Shown here: in pieces, positions 11,865-26,800 of the stretch
Layout of the letters: every line of letters begins with the position of its first letter
How positions within the stretch are numbered: position 1 is the stretch's first letter
From: Uloborus plumipes
Taxonomy: Eukaryota > Arthropoda > Arachnida > Araneae > Uloboridae
Assembly: GCA_038373865.1 (NCBI GenBank)
Contig: JAXGGA010000488.1
Span: 124,001-188,000, forward strand
Direction: 5' to 3'
Length of the DNA stretch: 64,000 nucleotides
Translations under genes and position numbers: made by a program
The notes under the pieces: model-generated
Databases searched by the model: none
The model's input: only the letters and a program-made list of their open reading frames with translations
Told to the model about the DNA's origin: nothing

Positions 11865-14800
11865 CTAAGGGCGAAAAAAAATGGACAAAGGATTGTAAAA
11901 AATTTTTTAATCATTTCATGGAACACTACAGTGAAATGCCGATTTTACTTTCCCCGGAACAACGTTTTCCCCACATTTTACGGTTTCGTCAGCAGGACCC
12001 AATTTTTCTGTTTTCTAATAATGTTCCCATAATTAACGTTTTCCCGAATTTTACGTTCACACAAATTTCACTGCATGCCAGAGATTTCCAAAGTCCAGAC
12101 CTCCAGGGCCACTTCCTAACAATTACTTTCTTTGCGGACCCCTCCTCCCCGGGCAAAAGAAAAAAAAACTTGATTTGATACATTAAATTTATTTTGCCTA
12201 ATATGTTTTTCCTTTCAAATTTATTTATTAATTGTGCAATACATTTTTTTACAACTCTTGTCTAGTTTTCATTGCTTAACATTATTATTTTGAGCTATAG
12301 AAGTAAAAAAAATATATTTGGAGCTCAATTGGATGTCAAATATGTGTTAAAATCGAGAGCTCTGGTGGGCGCTAGGCAATGCGTGTACGTAAACAAAAAC
12401 TTTTTTATTCCCTGTAAATTAACTACCGTTTTGCAAACATATCGTTACTCGTCCTTCACTTTCAATTATTTTTTACATTTTAGCAGGATAGCACCACGGA
12501 CCCCTAGGTATGCGCTCGCAGACCCCCGGGGTGAGTGGATCATACTTTGCGGATCTCTGCTGCATGTAATAAACCAACAGCCTCCCAGTCATGCCATTCA
12601 GAGATTGCAGGTTCATCCTTATTATGGATTCATCAGTCTGGAATAGACAGTAACCGAGCTGGAGACAGATCTCATTTCAAAGTATCACACTGTCGATTCC
12701 AGACTGCTGAGGCCATAATGAGGACGAAGCTGCCGTCTCTGGTAGGCGTAACTGGGATGTCTCCCTCTTTCCTGCTTCGTTCTTTCTCCTTCCTATTAGA
12801 TCTACTCTATTTTTGACACCTGATTGTAGATCTACACCACTTATTGACTTTATACCTGCACTACTTACGTGCGTAAACGGGTGACCAGACCAGTTTTGCA
12901 GAAAAAAAATTAAACTTTTCTCCCTCCCCTCAATCTGTTTTTCGTGCATCCTAGCTAAGCTTCATCTGTTTCAGTTGATCTGTTTGCTCGATTTGCTCGC
13001 GTATACGTGTAAGCCGTTCGCAATAATGAGCGATCATTTTCCAGCTTTTACATCCATTCTTTACGTTAAAAATCCCAGATCTGTGTTACCCATTCAAAGA
13101 ACATGTACTCATATACCGTTATCGTTTTTGACTATAATTTAAATGTATGCGAATGCAATTGATATTTTTCTACTATTTCATAAGACTAATACATAATGTT
13201 TTACCTATTTCGTGGTTTGTCCCCGAAATTAGCTCATCCGCGATCACCATACCACTCTATTCCGCTATTAATTGGGAGTTTACTGCCGCCAATTGGCTAG
13301 ATTAGCCGCTTCCGGCGGGTTGGAGAAAGGCGAGGATCCTCCGGCGGTGCACTTTATATTTTAAGTATAGCACACCTCTAGGACCATTTCATTCCCGACA
13401 ATGCACTTTGGGGGCTTCTCAGCACGGCGACCTCTTGAACCAATATTCGATCTCGGAAAAGACGAACCATACGCCTTTTTAAAGATCGAGCTATTTCCCT
13501 GTATCCGTCAAAAAACAACTTAGCCCATTTCAATTATGCGCTTTCTTAGGAAGAAATCGTTTAGGGAGAATTTGGCGCTCAGCCAAATTAAATATTCTTC
13601 GATGTATGAAGAAATGGGATTTGTTTTTTAACACTTCCAGGTTGCGAAACTTCGGAGGGGAGGACCAAAGGAGAAAAAAAGAGACTCTTTCAATGAAAAT
13701 CCCCGCTTATTAAAATCGAAGAATTGTCTAAATTATAAACAATGAAGACTAAAAAAATACGAATCCAACGATACCTGATTCGAGGTTCAGTTCACTGGCG
13801 TTCAGGAGGAAGAAGGATGACATAAATACATAGATAAAATACCTTCAGTTTTCAATAACAGTAGATTTCGTCCCCATTTTTCTCGGTTAAGTAAAAACAT
13901 TTTCATAGCTACAAAAAAAAATGAAGGGTCGGGGGAAAAACCACTGTAGTCCTCTTTTTGTTGAATTTAAACTGATGCTACCACCTGTTAGAAAAATATG
14001 TGTAATTTCGTTTAGTATATGCAATATTCGTGAAAAAACACTGTAGTCCATGTATTATTGTCATTTTAGAACAAGTATACTGGGGAAGTTTCAAGGGCGG
14101 ATCCAGAAATGTTCCAAGGGAGGGGCGATTGATTATTTTTCCTTATTTGCCCACTTTTTTCACCATGCATCCTTGTTAACATATGCTGATTACAAATGTT
14201 TTGGTCTTCCATTTCGAAAAATGTCTAGTTCAGAGCCCCGAATCCCCGCACCCTTTCCCTTAATATCATCAAAGATCAACTAAAATTGCTGTTTTTGAAC
14301 TTTAAAATCTAAAAACTGCTGGAGAAGAGTCCCTCAAGGGAGGGGCGATCGCCCCCATCGCCCCTCCCTTGTATCCGCGCTTGGGAAGTTTATGAGTTCG
14401 TAAAGTTTAAATTTCGTTTTTCTCAAAATGAATCAAATGTGACTACCGTGGATTTCCCCCCTGACCCTTCAAATATCTACCTGTTCTTCTGAGACTTCTA
14501 CAGGCTTTTTGAATATGATCCACGTCACACTTTCGTGGCATGGTGGCGTCGTCAAAGAGCCTTCGTACGTCCAATAATCATGCACTTCTGAAAGAAGCAC
14601 AAAAGAATGTATTACTTCATATTGCGGAAAATATACATTCATACGAGAGTAAGCTGGGACAACGTGCATACAAGCACAAATAAAAGTATTTAAAATGTGT
14701 TACGAACTCCGCAAACACGAGGCTATCAAATACAAGCCTCTTCATCAGTGCATAAAAGAGAAACAAGAATGGTTCACCAGTCCAAACCTACGGTTAAGTG

Positions 14801-17800
14801 AACAAGAAAACTTTTTCGTGACGAAAAAACTTCCTTCATTTTGTAAAACGACGTAAAAAAGTTACCAAGAGAAAAATGTGTTAAATGCGACAACGTGTAA
14901 AAAAAATCAAATAGCACATTTAAACTGAGTTGAAAACTCAGCAAACAAGCTGTTTCGAGGCTATAAAATGCAAGTCTCTTCACCAGTGCATAAAAACGAA
15001 GAATGGTTCACATGTCCAAAAACAACAGTCAAGTGAACTTGATGAAGAAGCTTGCATTTTATAGCCTCGAAACAGCTTGTTTGCTGAGTTTTCAACTCGG
15101 TTTAAATGTGCTATTTGATTTTTTTTTACACGTTGTCCCATTTTACACATGGTCGAGAGCCAAGGCCCCATAAAATTTGTAAAATTTATACTTCTTCTAC
15201 TTTGAGCCAGGCCCATGGGCGTTAGGGAGGGGCAAGCTGTAGCACCACAATAGGAGGTTACTATGTGTGTGCCCTCCCAAAAAGTTACAATTCTCCCAAG
15301 AGTTTTCAGAGAGTTCACCCCAATTCTTGGAGGTCACTGTGGCCCCACAAAAAGTTCAAATTCTCCCAAGCAAAAGAAAATTGTCGTTCTTGTCAGGGCC
15401 TGATTACTGAATAGGCCAACTAGGCTGTGGTCTAGGGCCACCACAATACTAGGAGCCCCCAAATGGCTAGAATGAGAATTGCTCTAATTGATGACTAAAA
15501 TTGTTTTATCCAATGCCTAAAATTGTAAAGCCTCAGTACAGGGGGCCCCAAAAAAAGTGTTTGGCCTAGGACCCCGTAATATCTTAATCGGGCCCTGGTT
15601 CTTGTAATATCACTCCGTGCAAAAACTAATCCTTTTCTTGTTAAATCGTCAGACTTTATTCTAACACACTGGATTCTCATTACAAATATTTTTTACTGTG
15701 TTCAGTTGTTTTTGAAGTTTTGAAGCACATGTATACCAACTTGTAACCAGAAAAAGTATCAAAAGAAGAATAAATTTGCTAACAAGGAAAAAGTCGGGAG
15801 GTCACAGTGACTTCCCATCGGAGTGCCCCTGGTTCTGATCAAGGGGGTGTAGTTGTCCTTTTTCGTACGCCCATGGCCCCTAATTCCCGACTAGTCTGAC
15901 ATGTCCTCTCGTGGAGCTCTCTTGCAGGTGCTTTAATAGAACACTCTTTCCTCTTATCACGCTTATCATAACAAATTACGATAAATCCAATAAAACTGCT
16001 ACACGAAATGATAATTCTTCTTCATTCGTAACGACAGTTATAATCTCACAAAGACACATCCAACATTTCCATTCTTGTATTTAGTGTTTTGGACATAAAA
16101 TTTCGCCTTTGAGTAACTTGTAAAAACCGCTCTCTTATCACCAGCTCCTGTTTGTTTTCCTACATCACCAACCTTTCTTAAAAACGAAAGGATTGGGGTC
16201 AACGGAAAGCTCAAATTCCAAACTTAATGCTCAACATCAACGGCCCGTTGTGTGACTGTGACTAAGAAAAAAAACCCTGTTGTATTTAGTGCCATAAATA
16301 AAAGTTTAAGATTAGTTAAAAGTGTCATTACAGCGTAAAATATCATTTGACTGATGGCAGTTTAGATAGCATTTTTCGATTATTGCGATACAGTCAGCTT
16401 GAAAGACAAATCCTTCTCACAATAGTGTCGCGGTTTACATGTCATTGATTTAGGTCAAGCGCTGAGTGAATAAAATTTGTATTTAGAAGCTCTTTAAGTT
16501 GAACTGATCTTCTTTTCTAAAAAGTATTATTTTAGTAGTTCAATCTTAAGTGTATTGTAAAATTTCATTACAATGCAGTGTGCTCTTTTATTTTTTTGAC
16601 TCATTGATTTATTTCTTTGGGAATACAGAAATAAATGTAGTTTTTTTTTTCCTTTTTTTCCCTTAAACTAATACTTTTTGACAAGTTTTTATTTCCAATC
16701 TGTGTAAATACATCCCTTTTAAATAACATTTCGCCACCTAATGAGGCGATTTTCAATCCTCCGGATTTGGATCGATAAAAATCAGTTGATTTAAGGAAAA
16801 TGCCCGGAGATGCTATTTTGGGTGTCAGCTAACTTTTCAAGTCCTTCGTCACATAGCGGTCGAAAAAAGGAAATCAGATGGTGTAATGTCGGGTGAGTAA
16901 ACAAACGCGATTTACTCGCTCTGCCCATTTATTATTTACAAAAAAGCAAAACAGGACAATTCCGAAATGTCGCTAAATGAAGCCAAATCTGGCGACAACT
17001 AGAGATTCCTCACTAAAATTGATATGTGGCGTACGCTTAGAGAGCATATAACCCAACTTTGCCCGCCAGGTTATGAGGCCTTTTAGTCCAGCGGCCAAAG
17101 CACTAGGTTTCTACCACAGTGGTCCCCGGTTGGATACCACGGGTAGGTCAGCCGTCCATCACGTACGCCGCAGTTGGTGACCCGGACAATAGATGGCGCC
17201 ATGAACATACGCAACACAGGATCCGCTTCTCCTGCATCGCTCACTCACTTTACCTGCATCACTCACTCGTCCGCCCAACCGCTGGCGCAGACCCACATGC
17301 GCCGGACCGCGGACGCTCCTTTTGCCCTGCAGCCGCAGCAACAGGCACAACTTCAGCCAGAACGCCTGGCTTCTTGGCCCACCATCTAATTCGAACATAT
17401 CGCTCTCTCGCACTCCCCGCTCCACCACTAGGAGTGGAGTATTGTGGCGTACGCTTAAAGAGCATATAACCCAACTTTGCCCGCCGGATTACGAGGCCTT
17501 TTGGTCCAGCGGCCAAAGCACTGGGTTTCTACCACAGAGGTCCCCGGTTCTATTCCCGGGGGACACGCCGTCCATACCGTACGCCGCAGATGCATACCAG
17601 GAACTTACAGGTCAGTTGTAACAAAACTACTGTAATTTTAAGCAAAAATTAATGGAATAAACACCGAATTCAACAAATCAAGAATAAAGGAACACAAAAA
17701 TAACCACTGTTTGCAAAATTAGTTACTACACGATACACATGGAAATGAATATATAGAGGTTCACATAAGCAGGATGCGCACCTGGAAAAAATGCAGCTGG

Positions 17801-20800
17801 GTCGACTTTCTTTGATAAAGGACACTCGTCCCCTTTGTTGGCTATATCACAGAGTAGGTCCGTTATTTTGGCTAACTCGTCATGGTGCTTCCCAATCTGA
17901 AAGTAAAAAGCAGTTAGTTTACAACTTTGACTGTCAAATCAGAGACATCACACACTCCAGGGTCCCCCGTACTTACCACAACTCGTGGTTCAACCGGGAT
18001 AGGGCACTGAAGAGCGCTCTGCTATTTTTGAACCAGAACCAAGGGTCGAGCAAACCCTTCCCAGCACCCCCAGAAGTATCATTTCACTTGGAGGACTTTG
18101 TGACCACGACATTTTGAACGTCCCCCAGCCACCATTAATCAAGACAGTGGATCTTTGATCGGCAGGGTTCGAACCCGGGTCCCTCCGGTCACGAGTCCGA
18201 CGCCTTAGCGATCGGACTACCACGGCCCTCAAATCAGAGACAGCTATCGCATATGACATCGCTAGAAAAAGAAAATGCATTGCTATTGCAGTACACTTAT
18301 ACTGTTCGTTTTCGAACTCCGCACCTGGCACCCACGAACGGTTCCATTCAGAAAGAAAAGGTGATAGGTTAAGGAGGCGCACTTCCCGATGCTTTTAGCT
18401 TTTTTACTTCCTTTTACGTTGCGAAGGAAGTAGTGCGATCGCGAAAAAAAAAATCACTCAAATTTGAGTCTAAATTTTGATTTTGCTCACCCCCGAAAGA
18501 ATGTACAGTAGTTTTTTCGACCTGTCAGCACGTGCATATGTACCTACCAACATACAAGCAGACGAAAAATCCTTTTCAACCACCCCCGAGTTAATTACGA
18601 CGAGTTTTCTCGTGACGTCTGTATGTACGTATGTGCGGATGTATGTATGTATGTATGTATGTGGGTCGCATAACTCAAAAACTATATGCCATAGAAGCTT
18701 CTAGCTTGGTATGTAGGCTCTGAGGAATGTCTAGTTGTGCACCTCTCCTTGTGTTTGCATTCGAATGTTCCCAAGGGGGTGTTTTACCCCTTTTTTGGAT
18801 TGAATCAGTGTTAATTTCAATGCAGACTCAAGTGATATGAATTGGCGCGATCACTTGGCGATATGTCGCCAAGCTTTCGGTCGCCAAGTGTTTGACGCCA
18901 ACTTGGCGACATATCGCCAAGTTGGCGACAAATTTGGCGAAAAAATTATTTTTTGAATTTGGGTTCAACTTGGCACTATTGGCGATATTTTGCGAAAAAT
19001 TCACTGAATGATTTTTAAATCAGCAATATTTGGAAAATTAACCATTGTAAAATATTTGTTGCATTGTTTCGTGGCAGATTAGGGGAGTAAATATTTGAAT
19101 TGTTACCTTACTCACTCCAAGCACTTTTTTTAACACTTAAGGCAACTACTAAGAAATTTACACGTAAAAGGAAGTAGTGTGGGGTCCACACCAGATTTTT
19201 TTCTCTTGTTATTTCCTAGTTGAATTAAAATACCTGTTTTTGTTGCTGCCACAAAAAAATTGTTGCCACAAAACTTGTAAAAGAAACTCAAAAAATAGTA
19301 CAAAATACAAGAAAATACTAAATTTAGCAACAGCAAAAACCTAAAAGCTGAAAAAACCTAAATTGGCAACACCAAAATAAGAAACAGCAACCCTAAAAAG
19401 TCCGTAAATGAGTGCCAGATTTGGCGCGTAATTTTTTTTTTTTTGGGGGGGGGGGTACATCAAAGTTATACCTCCGACTTCCACAGTGCACACATATGCC
19501 ACAGGGACCCGTTTATACGGCAGGCAACCATTCACATCACAACACATTCAAGCAAAGAAAGGACAAGGACAGGAGAGAGAAAATGCATCTATGACTGAGC
19601 CGGGATTCGAACCCGGGACCTTTCCATCCGCAGTCAGACTTCTCTGACCACCAGACGAGGTGGCTGTCAGCGAAATTAGTCAAATGTCAAATACAAAAAG
19701 AATAAATGCTCATCTTTTCTGGAAGCACCGACCTTAGAGCGGTTTGGAAGTTGTAATTCTCATATTTGTAAAAGTATATTTTGTTTTGTTTTTTCTCTTT
19801 TCCTTTCCTTCATTATACTTTAAAGACTTAAAGAATTATTATACTTTTTCTTCAAAATGTATTTTAATACTTAAGAAATGTATTATTATACTTAGGTTCA
19901 CACTCATCTAGAGCACTGCACTGTAAATATATTATAACTAGCAGTACCCGCACAGCGATGTCCGTGCAATAAATGTAAAGAAAATCATCTAAATAAATTT
20001 AAATTCACTCTGAAACTCTGAAGTAAAATTATTTTTTCCTTAATTCAAATGTGCTCCACGACCTTTCAAATTCTTCTAAAAGTCCTGTTCAAAACAATTC
20101 GCCAAATAAATCAAAAAGACATTAAGTTAAGTAAGTAACAGGGGATTTTAATTGCTCAAATTTAGTCAATTTTCAAGGCTTAACTTAATACGCAAATTTA
20201 AACAACTATGTAACTTAAGGGACAAAAGAGCAGTCTGTCTGGAAAATGGACCTAGTGTTTTAGTTTTGTGAGTAGAGTTAAGCCTTGAAAACTGACAAAA
20301 TTTGATTAATTAATATCTCCCGTTCTAATTAACAAAGAGAAATGTGCCAAAACTTTTCTTTTTCTGAAAAAAAAAACCCTTTCCAGCGATATATAATGTT
20401 ATTGGATGGGGGAAAGTTTTCCCCCCTCAATTATGCCGGATACACCAAAAATGAAACTAATTAATTAATTTAAAAATAACTAATTCGAAACTTAGAATTC
20501 GGACTTCGAAGTGCATTTCACGGGGATACGTTCAAATTGTGTGCCAAGTTTCATGTCTGTAGGTGCTGTGGGGGTTTCTGGCCATCGGCTACAAACGTAC
20601 ATATAAGCAAACAAACAGAGCCAGTCATCTTTATATATATAGTAAGGGTGCGACATCGAAGGTAAAACATCGATGTTTTAAGACATCGATATTAAGAAAT
20701 TAAGACATCGATGGTATTGATACGTCAACCAAAAAACATCGATGTACTCAAACATCGATGTTTTAAAACATCGATCTTTTTGAAATTGCTTACACATTTA

Positions 20801-23800
20801 AATGAACAGTAATACATTAACTCCTCAATACATTGCGCCTCTTCATATCACTCAATTTGTTTTATCTTGTTTCCTGAAAAACATCAACCGTATGATATCG
20901 ATATCAACTATTAAAGAAAACTTTTTTTAGAGAGATAGATACTAAAACTGTTGATTAACTGTATAACTTTTATGAAACTTTTTATCCTAAATGCAAAACA
21001 TTGGCTGATTGACGATGTAACTTTTGGCAGCATATCTTTATTTTTATTTTATTTATTTATTTATTTATTTTTGCTGAAATATAAATTGTAGACATAAAAA
21101 ATAGTAATAAAATGAAAAATAAATAATAAATAAATAATTAGCGAAAGCAAATTTGAGGTGTTTCAGAAACATCGAGAGCAAACCATCGATATTACGTACC
21201 CCAGAACCAGAACGACGTAAGTCCAAAAATGGCCATTTTCACTTTTTGCTTCATTGTATGTAGAATCTTATTCCACATCGACCCATTAAAACAGTATTCT
21301 ATAAAACAAACTCTTTCACAATTTTTTAGCAGCGTGAAAAGAGCGCGAGTCCCATCCTTTGCGCATGTATTCGACAATCGTTCTTAAATGACGAAAATGG
21401 ACTTACGTTAGTCTGGTTCTGAGGTATAGAATAATCATAGAAAATATTTTCCAATGGCATTAATACTGAAATTTCTGATTAAACGTGAAAACTTCTTAAC
21501 ACGTCTGCTTATCGCATATTTTTATCAGCTTTCTTTGCTGGACTATAAAACATCCACATCGAAAAAGACATCGAACCTAAAACATCAATTTTGGAAAATC
21601 ATTGACCTTCAAACATCGATGTTAAAAACAGCGATGTTTTAGCAAAAGCATCGACGTCTTCAAAACATCGACATCGATATCGCAGCACTTAATATATGAT
21701 AAATATTTTTGAGCCTGGAGGCCTGGAGTATTAAAAAGTTTTTCTCACTTGAAAAAACACACCAATAACTGCAACTCCTTTCTTGGAAGCCAGTGCTTCT
21801 TCTACACTGTTGTAAAGATCCATGTTCCAATGAACCAGATGTAACTAAAAATATAAGTATAGTAGCAATTACCTTCAAATGGTATGCGATTAAAATTAAC
21901 TTTTTAACTACAGTGGGCTCTCACTTATACACCGCCTCCTTTATGCGCCTTTTTCACTTATACGACGGTTTTCAATGGTCCCAGCACATTCTATAGCATA
22001 ATAATGATAATATCATTCGTTCATGCGTCGCTCTAAAGATAAATATTTCACTTATGCGCCGAATTTTTTGTAAAATATTAAAAATTTATTTTACTTTCTT
22101 TAAAAAATAAGCATATTTCTTCACTTTCTTCTTTGATCTTTCGCCTGTATTGCTCACGGAAGGCCTTTTTTTCCGTATGAACTAGAATTCGGAGAGGGTC
22201 AATTATCTATTATGTATCGTTTTAAAGGGAACAATTTGTGATTAGGTACGCTGCAATTTTTGTTTTCTCTTTATCATTGTAGTTACGTTACAGTAATTGC
22301 CAAATGCCAAACCACAGTAATATGTTCCTTTTCTATACAAACATTCTTATTCATGCTCTCATTAGAACTTATGTTGCGTTTTAGACCTTTAAATAGGCTT
22401 GTTCGCTTATGCGTCAATCTCAGTTATGCGCCTTTTTCTGTTGGTCCCTTGGGCCGGCGTATAAGAGAGAGTTCACTGTAGTATGTAGCACTAAGTCATA
22501 ACATTGGACGCAGAAATGTTGAATGAATAGTAAAATAAGTAAGTTAATTAATTAATTTTAAAAAAGGCTAAAATATCGGGGGTATATGATAAGGCTTCAA
22601 GCTTAACATATATTCCCAGCAGCATTAAGTGATCATTTCAGTTATTTCAAGGGGAAAAAATAACAAAAATACAATGCATTTCTAGAGCAAAATATGTAAA
22701 ACCCTAACGCAACGATGACCTTATATACGTCCTTCTTTTTAATGAACTTTAATTCGATCATATTACTCCGAGACTATGCATATCTAGCATTCTAAGCCTG
22801 GTCTAAATTAGAAAGCCCATTTACTGACCTCGTCACCCACTTTTTAACCCTTTCCAATAAATTGACATTTTTCTTAAGGAGAATAAAACTAAACTGCATA
22901 TTTTAAATAAAGTCTTACCCAACTTCTCTGCAAAACTGCTAAAAAAAGTTCATATTATTACGAGTCCGTCACACCTTCGAATTTTCATAAAATGATGATT
23001 TCAATCTTGAGAAAAACACAGTAAATTTATTTACGAATAGGTATACTAGAGCAAGAAACAATTGCTGAACATCCATAGCAATTACGCAGATGTCATTAAA
23101 CACCTTTACACACTCCAGGGTCCCCCGTACCTACCACAACCCGTGGTTTAACCGGGATAGGGTCCTGAAGAGCGCTATGTTCTTTTTGAAACTGACCAAG
23201 GGCCGGGCAAACCTTTCCCAGCACCCCCAGAGGTATATCGTTTCACTTGGAGGACTTTGTGACCACGACATTTTTAACGTCCCACAGCCACCATTAATCA
23301 AGACGGTGGATCTTTAATCGGCTGGAATCGAACCCAGGTCCCTCCGGTCACGAGTGTCATTAGACACCGTAGACACTTTGCAGTACAACACGTATTTCGT
23401 CCAATTACGCGAAAACACTAGGTCAAACAGACAAGATTAAGCTAATTTGCATCGATGCAGCAGCTATTTATTCCCACTAAAAATGCATCTACAAATTCCC
23501 AGTACTGTTTGACTACGGATGCTGTGGAATTGGCAAATGTCCAGCTCAGACGTGTTTATCCGCACGAGGGGTAAAAGTAAAAATGTGATGCTCGTGATTA
23601 ATGCATTTCAATTCATTTCAGTTTAATTTCGAGGCTAACACTCATCTGCAAAAGCCGACATACCTAAAAACGAATAGATGCGTCCATTTCCGCCGGTTAA
23701 CCGGATATTAACCTTTCCATCTCATCCGTGGTCGGACAGTACGTTCTCATATCTTCTATTTCATTCAAGAATATTAAAGGCCATGTACAACAGTGAAATG

Positions 23801-26800
23801 TTACAAGAGGTTGTCTATGAATTTTAAGGAAATACTAATTACATGTTAAGTTAAAAATGTCGCCAAGCTTGGCAACAATTGACGATTTCTCGCCAATTTC
23901 GGTGCCGAAATAAGTCGCCTAAAATGATGTCAACTTGGTGATATCTCTTAAATTTCTCGCCAATCCCAGACACAATGCTAAAGAGTGCATCGCAGGCAAA
24001 GTCAACATACAGATAAAGTTACCAAATCTGCGATAATTTTGCATTAAAATTAATTCAAAAAAGCCAAAGGTAGCAAGATTTTTACAAATTAAGTACAAAA
24101 GAACATAAAAATTAACTATTTGCAAGATTTGTAAAGATATTAATTATAATGCTCTTACTTCGGCTGCAAAGCCTTCTCCATCCACAGTGTGCTCCGAGCC
24201 GGTTTTATGACACTTTCCCCAATGAGAATGAAATTGTACTAGTTGGTATGAGTGCTCGAGGGGTCCACCGGTCAGACCTATATGTAGAGAACAACTTAAT
24301 ATTACTGTGTTACGGCAATCACTTTCTTTAACAATGGGCTTATATTCAATTATTCAATGTAGGGGAATTGCATGAAATTTACTGTTTAAGCCCAGAACTT
24401 GAAAAAAAAATAAGGTATGGACCCCACACTACTTCCTTTTACGTGTAAATTTCTTAGTAGATGCCTTAAGTGTTAAAATTAGAGATGGAACGAAGCGGCA
24501 TTTGGCCGAAGCGCCGAATACCGAAGCTTCGCCCAACTAATAGCCGAAGCTTCGGCTGGCGCACATATTGAAGTTTTTGGATTAAATGCATAATAAATGC
24601 ATAGAGTTTTATACTTTTCTCCATATGTTTTAATATTCTTAGCGTTACACAATATTTTCAGCTTACTGTGGCATTCTTAAATTGATTTCATTAATTAATG
24701 CTTATTTTTGTTTTGGTTGTTTTTATTTTAATGTTCTTAGTATTACACAACATTTTCAGCTTACTGGGTCATTCTTAAATTAATTTCCCTAATTAAAAGT
24801 TTTCTTGTTTTGTTTTGCTTTGTACTGCTAGTACAAGAAAAGACGACATTACTATTTTTGTATTGCAAATTAGTAGTAGGAAGCTCTACTTGGAACATGA
24901 AAAGCTCAGTCTGCAATTCTGTTGATGTTTTATAATAAAAAAACTGATATGATCATGTATTATACCATAGAACTACCCAATCTACTACTATTTACGCTGT
25001 GTTATATATTTATCTTAATATTCTTAATGCAAAATGCTTCAGTTTTTGGTGAATTCGAAAAAATAGTAGGGTAAAAGCACCAGTAGTCGGCTATTTAAGA
25101 GATCTTTTGTTGATTCTTGGCTAACCTAGAACTTTCAGCTATCAATACAGTAACTAAAACAAGGTAAAACTTTACAAGGATGAACATTTCTGATAGTGAA
25201 TCATCTACTTGTTTCAGAAATTAAAAAAATATATATGTTAAAATTCAAGCTGTTGTCAACACTAGTAAATGTTCCAATAGATGGCCACAGAATCATCTTA
25301 CCTGAAAAATAAGCAGAATCGCAATCTTGGATGACGGCAACACCATTCAAAATGAAATGACTCATTACTAATTCAAGAAAAAGTACCCGAAACTTAACTG
25401 CCACTGGTTGATGATCGAGGATAAGTACATGAATGTGTGAATGCGTCACATCTGATTTTGAATTAAAAATGTACTACTATTTATTAAGGCTCGACCGATG
25501 GCATTTTTTGGCCGATGGGCCGATGCCGATTGTTGGCCGATTGTTCAAAGTTGGCCGATGGCCGATGGCCGATTTTTTTACTCTTCCATCGGCCGATGGC
25601 CGATGCCGATGGCCGATGGTTAAAAATATTAAATTATTAGAAAAAATAAATGTTTTATAAGAGATTTGATGGGTCATATCTGTACCTCAGAACCAGACTA
25701 ACGTAAGTCCATTTTCGTTATTTTTCGGTAGAGGGGAAAAACGATTGTCGAATACATCGTTTTTCCCCTCTACTGAAAAATGACGAAAATGGACTTACGT
25801 TAGTCTGGTTCTGAGGTACAGATATATTCATTTCATTCTATTTCTTTTTCAGTCATTCAGATTTTGGGCTTAAATTTCTATTTTACTACCACTCGACAAA
25901 AATTATATGAGAGAGAGAGAGAGAGACGCAGTAAGTTGAGAACTCATTCGTACTATTGGTACTAGGTGTAGTCATGCAGATACTTTCTTAGCTGCAATCC
26001 GATGTTCCAAATGTGCTTTTAACTTTTTCTTTCTCTTTTTTTTGACTAATAAATTATAATTTCAGTGCAGACTAATATCATGAATTGGTGACAACTGAGT
26101 GATATACTAATCGCAAAGTGTTTTATAACTAACAAAGAAAGATACAACAAAGATGGAGAAAAAAAATAAGATGCTGAATTCGGTATCGGCTGGCGGTATT
26201 TGACAAAATTCCTATTAAAATTGTCGATATTTGCAACATGGATCTCTGTAAAGCAATTTCGCATCGGTTCGCAATATACTCTTTTATTCGTGAATTAAGT
26301 TCCACCTACATGTACAAAAACGTTTGAGATAAAAATTTTAAACGGACACTGTGTTTAGTAATAGGCAACTGCTCTATTGTTTAACATAAACATAAACATA
26401 AAAAAAAAGTCTTCAGCAATAATATGTAGATTTAGATACACCAAACTTGGTAAAAGATGTTCCCATTATGTTGTTTAACCCTTAAAAAAAGTGAATGAGT
26501 CAACAAATTACATTGTGTGAGTGGAAAAATCCTTACGATATTTTTAAATCATGAGGTTAAACAAAACAAGAAGTTCTATCAAGTACTAAACGAGCCTACT
26601 TTTCAGTTCATCGACATCGGTATTCTAGTATCTGAGCAATATTCTTTTAATTATCTGAGACGACAAATTATGTCAAACGTACCTTTTTAGCAAATAAAGC
26701 TGATTTCTAAAAACCAAATATGCAGATTTCATTTGATGAACTAGGCACTTAAAAAGTAAACAAAATAAATAAATAAAAAAATAAAGTTGTTGCATATTTT

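Larger units (their letters stand above)
17025..17588 (+). mobile_element. Miniature LTR retroelement (TRIM-like) with tRNA-like LTRs
   Basis: Direct repeats 17025-17172 and 17443-17588 both start TGTGGCGTACGCTTA and end GTACGCCGCA. Directly after the first is GTTGGTGACCCGGAC, shaped like a primer-binding site (TGG start, complementary to a CCA-ended tRNA). AGGAGTGGAGTA, a purine-rich tract, precedes the second. The ~270-bp interior is GC-rich, has no gag or pol, and only a short low-complexity frame. Each LTR contains A- and B-box sequences spaced as in a tRNA. The target duplication is unclear (GATA versus GATG). An alternative is two SINE-like units flanking an unrelated segment. Confidence 0.72.

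Noticed and set aside
17495..17563. tRNA gene
   Set aside because: A and B boxes are present but acceptor stems do not pair and the T-arm has a mismatch; it is part of a repeated unit.
17119..17621. Overlapping frames on both strands in GC-rich sequence
   Set aside because: They fall within the miniature LTR element; GC-rich DNA yields few stops, and no domain is recognisable.
19600..19672. tRNA gene on the minus strand
   Set aside because: The T-arm is perfect but the 5' acceptor strand is not complementary to CTCAGTC; fits a SINE head.
25201..25449. 82-codon minus-strand frame ([14 protein letters not shown])
   Set aside because: Briefly considered as a missing carbonic anhydrase exon, but it lacks the family motifs, and the exon set is already complete around it.
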